Positions 1 through 5,877 are shown, counted from the stretch's first letter. The stretch is DNA of 8,175 nucleotides from Actinomycetota bacterium (GCA_018902765.1 JAHIQC010000272.1:1-8175); one strand, 5' to 3'. The notes: a model not told the origin generated them from the letters alone. Numbers and translations are program-made.

Positions 1-182
1 GTGATTGGACGCGAACGGGAGTCGCAAGATTCCGCTACTTCCGCTCTCGGGGGGAGTGGACGCTCTACTGGATGCGCGCCGATCTCGAGTGGCACATCTT
101 CGATGACGTGCCCCCGACCTCGGACCTGGCAGCGCTCGTCGCGGTGGTCGATGAGAATCGGTACGGAGCGTTCTGGGGGTAG
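1..182 (+). CDS. DUF3024-like protein, C-terminal fragment
   Basis: An open frame enters from the left edge (first whole codon at 3) and stops at TAG 180-182, giving the last 59 residues of a protein whose start is outside the window. The visible residues include FRYFRSRGEWTLYWMRADLEW, a D-rich turn, and the ending YGAFWG. From memory this basic, aromatic-rich pattern followed by a C-terminal 'YG.F(F/W)G' matches the small DUF3024 family, whose function is unknown; no profile search could be run. The alternative frame reading from base 1 is rich in Ser and Arg and looks like a shadow. The gene is on the same strand as abiEi, but a 150-base gap with its own palindromes separates them, so they need not be co-transcribed. 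No function can be proposed. Confidence 0.6.
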   Translation, partial: DWTRTGVARFRYFRSRGEWTLYWMRADLEWHIFDDVPPTSDLAALVAVVDENRYGAFWG

Positions 183-269
183 TCGAAGCCGACCGGCTCA
201 CCGTCGTTGGTATGTGACTCAGTGAAGACACCGCTGAACGCAAGGCCGCTTGCATGGCAGGCCGCCTGT

Positions 270-334
270 ATGTTGGTAATCACCACTGTGAATGCTCACT
301 TTGAGTGGTACTATCTACCCGAGGTGACCAACAT
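270..334 (+). promoter_or_regulatory. Nested inverted repeats upstream of abiEi (putative operator)
   Basis: Two dyads are nested here. Outer: ATGTTGGTAATCACC (270-284) faces GGTGACCAACAT (323-334), complementary over 12 bases apart from a 3-base insertion on the left; the right arm runs into the abiEi ATG at 333. Inner: ACCACT (282-287) plus GTGA (288-291) pair with TCAC (296-299) and, after a 4-base bulge, AGTGGT (304-309). AbiEi antitoxins are known to repress their own operon by binding inverted repeats in the promoter, so this is the natural operator candidate; that role is inferred. No convincing -35/-10 pair was found; TACTAT at 309-314 is a weak -10 candidate. Confidence 0.5.
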
Positions 335-1112
335 GAGTGTTCAGTCGTATCTCGAGCAGCACCACGTATTCTCACTTGAGGAGTTCAGAAGAGAGTTGGG
401 CGAAGGTCGCACTTCGTACAACTTGTTGACTCGCGCGGTGAAGAGGGGCCACGCGGATCGGGTCATGCGAGGTGTCTATGTCTCGCGTACGGGCCAGTTC
501 TCCGAGGTCGAACCCGATCCCTACCTCGTAGCCGCTGCGGTCTCGCACGACGTGCTCATGGTCTATCACTCTGCTCTCGAGCTTCACGGGCTCGCACACA
601 GCCCGTCGCGTCGCGTCCAGTTCACGTCCTCCCGGCTAGCGACTCGATTCGCCTACAGGGACTCTGAGTACGAACGCTATCAGCGTCCGAAACTCCCGGC
701 GTCGGGCGAAGTCGCTCAGTCCACGATGCTCGTTGCTCGACCGCAGGGAGTTGTCAGAGTCACCACCCGCGAAAGGACGCTCGTCGACTGCATCAATCAT
801 GTAGACCTGTCCGGTGGACTCGAAGAGGTTTCTCGAAGCCTCGCCGCGCTACCGTACGTGGATGCTTCGAGCGTGCTCGCGTACCTCAAAGCTCTCGGTA
901 GTCCGACGGCAGTCGCCAGGACCGGCTGGCTCTTGGAGCAGCGAGCCAAGGAGTGGTACGTGAGCTCTGCCGCCCTCGACGAGATGCGCGCGATGCTCGG
1001 ACGAGGGCCCTACTATCTTGCTCGCAGCAATGAGGCGGGGCGGTGGGTCCCGTCGTGGCGGATGTACCTACCATCCAACGCAGACGAGATCGAACGATGG
1101 GTGCATGAGTGA
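333..1112 (+). CDS. abiEi: Type IV toxin-antitoxin system antitoxin AbiEi
   Basis: A 259-residue protein that should be the antitoxin and transcriptional autorepressor of the AbiE system. Residues about 5-50 form a winged-helix-type N-terminus (SLEEFRREL, then the basic LLTRAVKRGHADRVMRGVYV), typical of the AbiEi regulator domain. The middle carries the family-like stretches VYHSALELHGL (78-88) and VRVTTRERTLVDCI (141-154). The C-terminal part (about 195-248), with WLLEQRAKEWYV and the W/Y-rich end, resembles the AbiEi C-terminal domain. The frame is open from 207, but ATG 333 is chosen because GAGGTGA at 321-327 gives a ribosome site at good spacing and homology-like sequence begins there. 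Its stop overlaps the start of abiEii, which fits a coupled antitoxin-first operon. In this family the antitoxin counteracts the toxin without direct binding (type IV). Family assignment rests on motifs and on the neighbour. Confidence 0.87.
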   Translation: MSVQSYLEQHHVFSLEEFRRELGEGRTSYNLLTRAVKRGHADRVMRGVYVSRTGQFSEVEPDPYLVAAAVSHDVLMVYHSALELHGLAHSPSRRVQFTSSRLATRFAYRDSEYERYQRPKLPASGEVAQSTMLVARPQGVVRVTTRERTLVDCINHVDLSGGLEEVSRSLAALPYVDASSVLAYLKALGSPTAVARTGWLLEQRAKEWYVSSAALDEMRAMLGRGPYYLARSNEAGRWVPSWRMYLPSNADEIERWVHE

Positions 1113-2101
1113 TGAGACCGAATCTGCTCGACACCGCAGGCTATCAGCCTCGGACCGTTGAGAAGGTCGAGCGGCTGCTTGAGCTGCTCGCGGAGTTCGG
1201 AGGACACCCGTTCCTTGGCTCGAGAGCCAGGCTCCACGGAGGAACGGCCCTGAACGTCTTTCACCTCGGCATGCCGAGGCTTTCAGTCGATGCCGACCTG
1301 ACCTACGTCGGACAAGTGACGAAGGAGGGGCTCGAGGCGGAGCGGCCCGAAATGGAGTGGGCTCTCACAGAACTCGGCACAAGACTCGGGTACAGCGTCT
1401 CAACGAGCGGCAAGGCCGCGCACTCGGGACGAACCTTCAAACTGCGATACGGCCGCGGCGACCGGCGAGATCTGATCAAGGTCGACCTCATCTACCTCAA
1501 CAGGGCGCCGCTGCTCGACTACGAGCAGGCGATCTGCGGCATGTGTTCGCCCGAGACCTCGGTGATGACGCTCGCCCTACCCGAGCTGATCGCCGGGAAG
1601 ACCAAGGCGCTTTTCGACCGGCTCGCAGTCCGTGATCTCTACGACGTGTATCGCATCCAGACGGGCGGGCTGCCCTCGTCGCTGGCCGCCGGCGATGATG
1701 AGCTCTATCGACTCCAGCGGCGTGTCCGAATCTACTACGCGTCGCTCTCGATGCCGTTTCCGTGTCCGATCGACGGCCGCGTCGTGGAGAAGTTCGCCTC
1801 ACGTGCCAGCGAGGTCGAAGACGAGCTCTACCCCGTCCTGAACGCGCTCGACCGACCGACGCTGGAAACGATGATGGCGTCCGCCGCGCGCTACATCGAC
1901 GAGCACGTCGCGCCCAAGGAGGACGAGGAGCAGGAGTACCTGCGGCGGTTGGAGGAGTCCTCGGAGTACGTCCCGAGATTGCTCTTCGCCCCCTGGCCTG
2001 CGGTGCTCGAGCGGGCGGAGGAAAGCCCCGCCGCGGAATGGAAGGTCATGAATCTGCAGAAGAGGCCTGCGGAACCCGAGGGCGACTATCCGGAGTGGTG
2101 A
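1112..2101 (+). CDS. abiEii: Type IV toxin-antitoxin system toxin AbiEii, nucleotidyltransferase
   Basis: A 329-residue protein of the AbiEii/MenT-type nucleotidyltransferase family, the growth-arresting toxin partner of AbiEi. Expected active-site elements are present in order: HGGTALN with paired glycines at 43-44, followed by RLSVDADL with D60 and D62 as metal-binding acids; then KVDL (K123, D125); then K163, R170 and the R174-D175 pair in KALFDRLAVRDLYD. No key residue is missing, so the toxin looks active. The family is known or proposed to transfer nucleotides to an RNA target such as tRNA; the target here is unknown. The C-terminal third (from about 190) is helical, ending in an acidic, Glu-rich stretch. 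The start is either ATG 1112 (chosen, TGATG junction) or GTG 1109 (GTGA overlap, one residue longer). No strong ribosome site is seen, so coupling to abiEi is likely. Phage-defence and mobile-element stabilisation roles are known for AbiE systems. Confidence 0.9.
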   Translation: MRPNLLDTAGYQPRTVEKVERLLELLAEFGGHPFLGSRARLHGGTALNVFHLGMPRLSVDADLTYVGQVTKEGLEAERPEMEWALTELGTRLGYSVSTSGKAAHSGRTFKLRYGRGDRRDLIKVDLIYLNRAPLLDYEQAICGMCSPETSVMTLALPELIAGKTKALFDRLAVRDLYDVYRIQTGGLPSSLAAGDDELYRLQRRVRIYYASLSMPFPCPIDGRVVEKFASRASEVEDELYPVLNALDRPTLETMMASAARYIDEHVAPKEDEEQEYLRRLEESSEYVPRLLFAPWPAVLERAEESPAAEWKVMNLQKRPAEPEGDYPEW

Positions 2102-2109
2102 CGGCCCCG

Positions 2110-2133
2110 AATTTGGTGCCCAATTTGGTGCCC
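2110..2133 (+). repeat. Perfect tandem 12-mer, two copies
   Basis: The unit AATTTGGTGCCC occurs at 2110-2121 and 2122-2133, just after the abiEii stop. A degenerate version of the same double unit recurs at 5666-5683 (15 of 18 bases matching over GTGCCCAATTTGGTGCCC). Read on the minus strand it encodes LGTKLGTKFG or WAPNWAPN, which could be the eroded end of a recombinase gene, but no homologous domain is visible. Confidence 0.7.
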
Positions 2134-2141
2134 AAATAGGT

Positions 2142-2217
2142 GGTGACTGTTGGGACCTATTGGGACTCACCTCAGCTCCGCCGGACCAACGAGTCCCAAC
2201 GAGTACCAATAGTCACC
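2142..2217. repeat. Long imperfect palindrome next to the tRNA-like end
   Basis: The arms are 27 bases each. GGTGACT (2142-2148), TTGG (2150-2153) and TTGGGACTC (2160-2168) face GAGTCCCAA (2191-2199), CCAA (2206-2209) and AGTCACC (2211-2217). The spacing is exactly symmetric: one 1x1 mismatch, one 6x6 internal loop and a 22-base central loop, so 20 of 27 positions pair. TTGGGAC occurs twice in the left arm, 10 bases apart. There is no T-run, so it is a poor terminator. Its position 14 bases before the tRNA-like end suggests a recombination or protein-binding site, an inference. Confidence 0.7.
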
Positions 2218-2230
2218 AGCACAATCAGGG

Positions 2231-2253
2231 TTCGAATTCCCTTGGGGGCACCA
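2231..2253 (+). other. tRNA 3'-end-like sequence A (putative att core)
   Basis: The stretch starts with TTCGAAT, a T-loop consensus, continues through TCCCT and TGGGGGC, and ends in A-CCA. The 16 bases after TTCGAAT fit tRNA geometry exactly (5 T-stem, 7 acceptor, discriminator A, CCA). The rest of a tRNA is missing: no GCCCCCA acceptor strand lies about 70 bases upstream and the 5' T-stem does not match. It is therefore a fragment, as integration into a tRNA gene leaves behind. A near-identical copy is at 5814-5837. Confidence 0.55.
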
Positions 2254-2397
2254 TATTACGAAGGATCTGCAGGTGCGATTGCCTGCGGGTTCTTGTGTTC
2301 TTGTGCCACAAAACAGTTATGTTAATCTATCTTAGCGCTCAGGGTAGTCTCCTGAGTTCCTTGACAGTTCGTAGCTGCAAAATGGGGAGGGGTTCGC
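2254..2397 (+). promoter_or_regulatory. Upstream region of the cytochrome gene
   Basis: This 144-base stretch should hold the cytochrome promoter. A ribosome site, GGGGAGGGG at 2384-2392, fits the GTG at 2398. A small hairpin, CTCAGG (2338-2343) with CCTGAG (2351-2356) and a 7-base loop, precedes it. TTGACA at 2361-2366 looks like a -35, but no -10 follows at proper spacing. TTGTGC (2301-2306) with TAATCT (2323-2328), spacer 16, is a weak alternative. No known riboswitch motif was recognised. Confidence 0.35.
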
Positions 2398-5118
2398 GTG
2401 GGAAACGGAATTGGGTTTCGGCGCTTGCGGCCGTTTGGGGTTGCGGCAGCAACAATCGCACTGGCCGCAGCGTTCTTTGTGGCGGCATCGCCGGCTCTGG
2501 CTTTGGATACCGCGGTCTGGTCAGAGGCCTCTCCCGCTGCGGGGGCAGTCGTCTTGGTTAAGCCGACGGCACCTCGCGTCGTCGCTGACGACACTGCGAA
2601 CATCACGAAGGCCACCGTCACAATGAACGGAACCCCGGCCAGTTTCGTGTACGTGGACTTCTATGTGGGGCATTTCTACTACGACGATGAGGCCGAATCC
2701 GACATATGGGTCATCGATGACTACACCAAGGCCCGAATCACCGGCTACTTCGCGTCGCGTGTCGTGGTCAATGGAATCAACACGATCGTCACGACAGTTA
2801 CGAGTTCCAGGGGCGTCTCAACCTACACACGCACGTTCACTCACGGTGCGGTGACGGCCATCGGCGCCGTCTCGCCGTCCGCCGACACGGTGGTTCCGAT
2901 CTCACCGGCGGACATCACCGTGGTCCTGAGCTCGGGTGCAACGTCTTTCGCTTCGGCGATGATGCTTGACGGGGTCGTGGTGCCCACGAATTACACGTCG
3001 GCGACTAAGACCTTCACGCACATGCCGGCTGCCCAGCTCTCTGCGGGATGGCACACAGCCGACTTTACGGCTCTGGATTCGTCCGGCGGTTCGGTATCGA
3101 GGAGCTGGAGATTCAAGGTCTCGCCGCCGATGTCCGACGGCGGGGATTGCCAGGCGTGTCACAGCGGCTACCCTGCGGCGCACCCCGTGCCTGACTGTTC
3201 CGTGTGTCATACCCGCGGCTACACAGTGCAGGGTGGTACGCATGGGAGGGAGATCCCGACAGCGGCTGGCTGTATGGGTGACGGCGGATCGGAACAGGAC
3301 GACGCGTGCCATAGGCTCGACCATTCGAGTGATGTGAACTGGGGCATATGGGGCGCCGGACCGTTTGCCTGCGCCGACTGCCACTCCTCGGCGTATCCGA
3401 ACGTTGCGAACCACGTCGAGGTCTCCAGCAACGACTCCCACCTTTCGACCACAACCGGATGCGCTCTGTGCCACGAAGCGTCACTCATCGACGAGCACGG
3501 CAAGTACCCGGCCCAGGCCGTTATCAAGTATCAGTGCACCGAGTGCCACACCTCTTCGGCGCGCCAAGTAGTCAAGGACGCGGTAGCGGCCAGAAGCACC
3601 GCTTGCGATTCGTGTCATGCGGGCGGTGGCACGCACCCCGGAGCGAACCACAGCGGTAGTGATGCGTTCACCCGCGACTACACCGCGAACTTCCCAGTGC
3701 GGTGGGGAGGCAAGACGGCAAACTATGCTTTCGGCTGCGCCCCGACGCCTGCGGCCGGTCAAACGGTCTGTCATGACGTGAGCAACCTCGCCTCATTGCA
3801 CTCGCGCCTCCCCGATAACGGATGCACGGTATGCCACGGAGATAGTGGCGCCACTCCGGCGGGGGCGAATGAGTGCCTTACGTGCCACGGTACGGGATGG
3901 TACAACCCGTCCATTTCAAAGGGCACTGTGGCCCGGCCGGGACGTGACTACTCGACCAGCGGCACCGTGACTCGCGTCGGCGGCAGCGGCTCGGACAACT
4001 TCAGTACGGTTGCGACGAATGACAACGCCACCTCGTACCTGCGATTCGCCTCGACCAACGCCGAAGCGATGTTCGGTACCGGATTTTGGTGGCTTAACCC
4101 GAACACGGCCAGCGTCACCAGCGTACAAGTGTTGTTCCGCGCGATGAAGCTCGCGACAGGTACAACCAACTCCCGGATGACGGTCGTGTTGAATGTCGGC
4201 GGCAACACGTATGTGAGCCCCGCGGCGGTCAGCAACCCCGGCACAGCCGCGTATGCGCAGTACACCTATACGTTTGCTACGAATCCCAAGACCGGACTTG
4301 CTTGGACGCCGGCGGACTTGAATGATCCCGGGAGTGCGAACGGCTTGAGGGCCTTTGGTGTGCGGCAGACGGCCGCAGACAGCGCGAACATCGGTGTCAC
4401 TGAGGTGCTGCTCAAAGTGAACACGCCCGACACGAACTACACGACTGCACCGAAAGCAGGCGGGAACGCGCATCACTATGGTGACTACCTGCGCAGTCCC
4501 GAGACCTCTGCTGGGGTGTGGTCGAGCGCCATCTACACGCAGTACTGCTACGATCGCTGCCACGCCTTCCCTAACGCGATCAACTACTACGGTGATGTCC
4601 TCAATTCGCCGACGTACTCGCCGTTCAGAGCCTACGAGGGCACCCAGATGTGGTCTTCGCTCATGGGCGATCCGAACGGCAACAGTCCAGCCGAGCGGAA
4701 CCTGACGCTTGAGCCTATCGAGCTGCCGCAGGGTACGCCGAAACTTGAGTTCATGACCAACTACTCGCTCGGCACTGGCGACTTTGGGTACGTCGAGTTG
4801 TCCACAGATGGCGGTTCTAGCTGGGCCCAGCTGGATGGAACACAAGGCGGGGCCCCAGTTTCCGCCTACACGGGGACGGCTGGCAGCTGGCGACTCGCAA
4901 GCTATGATCTATCCGGCTACGCGGGACAGGCAGTGACACTTCGCTTCCGCTACATGAATACGGCATGGGCCACGAATGCCGGGTGGTGCATCGACAACGT
5001 GAACGTTTCGAACGGCGGTGAGGTGTTGTTCAGTGACGACGCCGAGACGCTCAAGCCCGAATGGAACCCGGCATCCCATTGGAGGCGCATACAGTACGCG
5101 CTCAGGTGGCTCGGCTAG
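2398..5118 (+). CDS. Secreted multiheme c-type cytochrome with beta-sandwich domains
   Basis: A 906-residue exported protein. Residues 1-35 are a Sec signal peptide (RRLRP, hydrophobic 13-30, likely cut after SPALA). Residues about 37-243 look like two Ig-like beta domains. Residues 251-497 hold eight CXXCH heme sites (251, 267, 325, 355, 380, 403, 476, 493) plus two stretched ones: C292-X11-C304-H305 and C447-X10-C458-H459. A beta-sandwich (about 515-677) follows, then C717-X3-C721-H722, then a C-terminal jelly-roll-like domain (about 765-872) whose AGWCIDNVNV resembles immune-inhibitor-A/MAM-type domains. CXXCH motifs bind heme covalently outside the membrane, so up to eleven hemes are possible; eight are certain by motif. 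The likely role is electron transfer at or beyond the cell surface, perhaps to an external acceptor; donor and acceptor are unknown. No C-terminal membrane anchor or LPXTG motif is seen. The GTG start is set by GGGGAGGGG at 2384-2392 and by the signal peptide. It appears monocistronic, with a terminator just downstream. Confidence 0.9.
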   Translation: MGNGIGFRRLRPFGVAAATIALAAAFFVAASPALALDTAVWSEASPAAGAVVLVKPTAPRVVADDTANITKATVTMNGTPASFVYVDFYVGHFYYDDEAESDIWVIDDYTKARITGYFASRVVVNGINTIVTTVTSSRGVSTYTRTFTHGAVTAIGAVSPSADTVVPISPADITVVLSSGATSFASAMMLDGVVVPTNYTSATKTFTHMPAAQLSAGWHTADFTALDSSGGSVSRSWRFKVSPPMSDGGDCQACHSGYPAAHPVPDCSVCHTRGYTVQGGTHGREIPTAAGCMGDGGSEQDDACHRLDHSSDVNWGIWGAGPFACADCHSSAYPNVANHVEVSSNDSHLSTTTGCALCHEASLIDEHGKYPAQAVIKYQCTECHTSSARQVVKDAVAARSTACDSCHAGGGTHPGANHSGSDAFTRDYTANFPVRWGGKTANYAFGCAPTPAAGQTVCHDVSNLASLHSRLPDNGCTVCHGDSGATPAGANECLTCHGTGWYNPSISKGTVARPGRDYSTSGTVTRVGGSGSDNFSTVATNDNATSYLRFASTNAEAMFGTGFWWLNPNTASVTSVQVLFRAMKLATGTTNSRMTVVLNVGGNTYVSPAAVSNPGTAAYAQYTYTFATNPKTGLAWTPADLNDPGSANGLRAFGVRQTAADSANIGVTEVLLKVNTPDTNYTTAPKAGGNAHHYGDYLRSPETSAGVWSSAIYTQYCYDRCHAFPNAINYYGDVLNSPTYSPFRAYEGTQMWSSLMGDPNGNSPAERNLTLEPIELPQGTPKLEFMTNYSLGTGDFGYVELSTDGGSSWAQLDGTQGGAPVSAYTGTAGSWRLASYDLSGYAGQAVTLRFRYMNTAWATNAGWCIDNVNVSNGGEVLFSDDAETLKPEWNPASHWRRIQYALRWLG

Positions 5119-5143
5119 ATCCGCACCGCAGTCGACTGATTTG

Positions 5144-5185
5144 GCGGGGGCCCGTATCGCGGGCCCCCGCGTTCTGCGTCAGAAC
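5144..5185 (+). terminator. Terminator of the cytochrome gene
   Basis: GCGGGGGCCCG (5144-5154) pairs perfectly with CGGGCCCCCGC (5160-5170) around a 5-base loop: an 11-bp GC stem starting 26 bases after the cytochrome stop. A second perfect hairpin follows at once (GTTCTG 5171-5176, loop CGT, CAGAAC 5180-5185). The U-tract is weak, so efficiency on its own is uncertain. Confidence 0.75.
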
Positions 5186-5313
5186 CCGATTGTGCATCGA
5201 GAACGTGCCCCAACGAAGCCCCTCCCATCGCGCCGCTTGTCGAATGATCCTGGAATCTACCGAGGAATACCGGATGCGACCTGTTGCGGCACGAGCCGCC
5301 AAATAGGGGCGAC

Positions 5314-5613
5314 GTGCACAAGCCGAAGGTCTTGGTCATCGGTGGTAGGGCGGCGGGGCTGACCGCGGCGATCACTGCGGCACGTCAGGGCGCCTCGGTC
5401 ACGCTCCTCGAGGCGGGTCCTCGCGTGGGGCGCAAGATCCTCGCACGTGGCAACGGCCGCTGCAACCTGTCGAACTCCTCGGCGGGGCCTTTGGCCTACA
5501 ATCATCCCCAGTTCGTGGAGCCTGTGCTTGCGGCGTCTCCCGCCGATGGCGTGCGCGAGTTCTTTGGCGAGATGGCGCTTGTGACGTTGGCCGGCGCCGA
5601 GGCGAGAGCGTGA
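5314..5613 (+). pseudogene. Truncated BaiN/HI0933-type flavoprotein
   Basis: The 99 encoded residues match the N-terminus of the FAD/NAD(P)-dependent oxidoreductase family of BaiN and HI0933, whose members are about 400 residues long. Visible features are beta strand KVLVIGG, LTAAITAARQGASVTLLE with E33 as the ribose-binding acid, and the family hallmark RKILARGNGRCNLSN (40-54). Two lesions show decay. The dinucleotide loop reads G10-G11-R12-A-A-G15, with Arg where the second glycine of GxGxxG belongs. The frame also ends at TGA 5611 just where the family normally continues into a GRxYP motif, so three quarters of the protein is missing. No continuation was recognised downstream; repeat DNA starts within about 60 bases. 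GTG 5314 is chosen because AGGGGC at 5303-5308 precedes it; TTG 5284 is an alternative. A short functional peptide is possible but unlikely. Confidence 0.8.
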
Positions 5614-5665
5614 GGCCTCGGTCTCGACATCGGATCGAGGGGGGCCCGCCACCGGTCTAATTCCA

Positions 5666-5723
5666 GTGCCCGATTCGGTGCCTGACTCCCTGTGACTGTT
5701 CTCCACCCACTGAGACTCCCTGT
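5666..5723. repeat. Degenerate copy of the 2116-2168 repeat, with internal direct repeats
   Basis: GTGCCCGATTCGGTGCCT (5666-5683) matches the tandem unit at 2116-2133 at 15 of 18 bases. TGACTGTT (5693-5700) matches TGACTGTT at 2144-2151, and GAGACT (5712-5717) matches GGGACT at 2162-2167. The order of elements is kept. Within this copy GACTCCCTGT occurs twice, at 5684-5693 and 5714-5723, exactly 30 bases apart. It seems a diverged duplicate of the DNA flanking tRNA-like end A. The rest of the non-coding stretch 5614-5813 shows no gene or other clear element. Confidence 0.5.
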
Positions 5724-5813
5724 TATCTCTTGGGGGCGAAATCCCTGCTAGCGGGGGCAGAAAGGGCAGTAGTCGGGTACGAACTGGGGCGCCGTGTTAC
5801 GGTCAGGCACAGA

Positions 5814-5837
5814 TTCGAATCCCCTTGGGGGGCACCA
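5814..5837 (+). other. tRNA 3'-end-like sequence B (putative att core)
   Basis: It begins TTCGAAT, runs through CCCCTT and six Gs, and ends GCACCA (CCA at 5835-5837). It matches copy A at 2231-2253 except for one T-to-C change and one extra G. The 76 bases ending here do not fold as a tRNA (no acceptor partner near 5762), so it is a fragment. A strong hairpin follows 8 bases later, as at a genuine tRNA 3' end. This fits the right-hand attachment site of an element whose intact tRNA lies to the left. Confidence 0.55.
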
Positions 5838-5845
5838 AGATTTCA

Positions 5846-5877
5846 GTAGGGCCCGTTGCGAAAGCAGCGGGCCCTAC
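5846..5877 (+). terminator. GNRA-loop hairpin after tRNA-like end B
   Basis: GTAGGGCCCG (5846-5855) pairs perfectly with CGGGCCCTAC (5868-5877). TTGC (5856-5859) and GCAG (5864-5867) extend the stem to 14 bp with one G-T pair, closed by a GAAA tetraloop (5860-5863). No T-run follows (CTGTGTG), so it is either a weak or Rho-assisted terminator, or a 3' stabiliser. It probably belonged to the tRNA gene whose end precedes it. Confidence 0.65.

Noticed and set aside
207..332. N-terminal extension of abiEi to ATG 207
   Set aside because: There is no ribosome site at 207, the extension would cover the palindromic operator region, and family-like sequence begins after 333.
1799..2209. Minus-strand frame containing WAPNWAPN, considered as an integrase C-terminus
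   Set aside because: Most of it is antisense to abiEii and no catalytic recombinase residues are present; only the repeat itself is kept as an observation.
2178..2253. Complete tRNA gene ending at 2253
   Set aside because: No 5' acceptor strand, D-arm or anticodon stem can be built; only the 3' end matches a tRNA.
2361..2389. TTGACA promoter for the cytochrome gene
   Set aside because: The -35 match is perfect, but at 16-18 bases downstream there is only G-rich ribosome-site sequence and no -10.
2254..2397. Cyclic-di-GMP (GEMM) riboswitch before the cytochrome gene
   Set aside because: Such riboswitches often precede cytochrome genes, but the conserved core sequences are absent here.
3916..4845. 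309-codon open frame on the minus strand inside the cytochrome gene
   Set aside because: It is antisense to a clear multiheme cytochrome, is rich in Arg and Val as expected from complementary GC-rich codons, and has no recognisable domain or ribosome site.
5762..5837. Complete tRNA gene ending at 5837
   Set aside because: The first bases do not pair with the G-run, the T-stem is broken and one base too many separates the T-loop from CCA.
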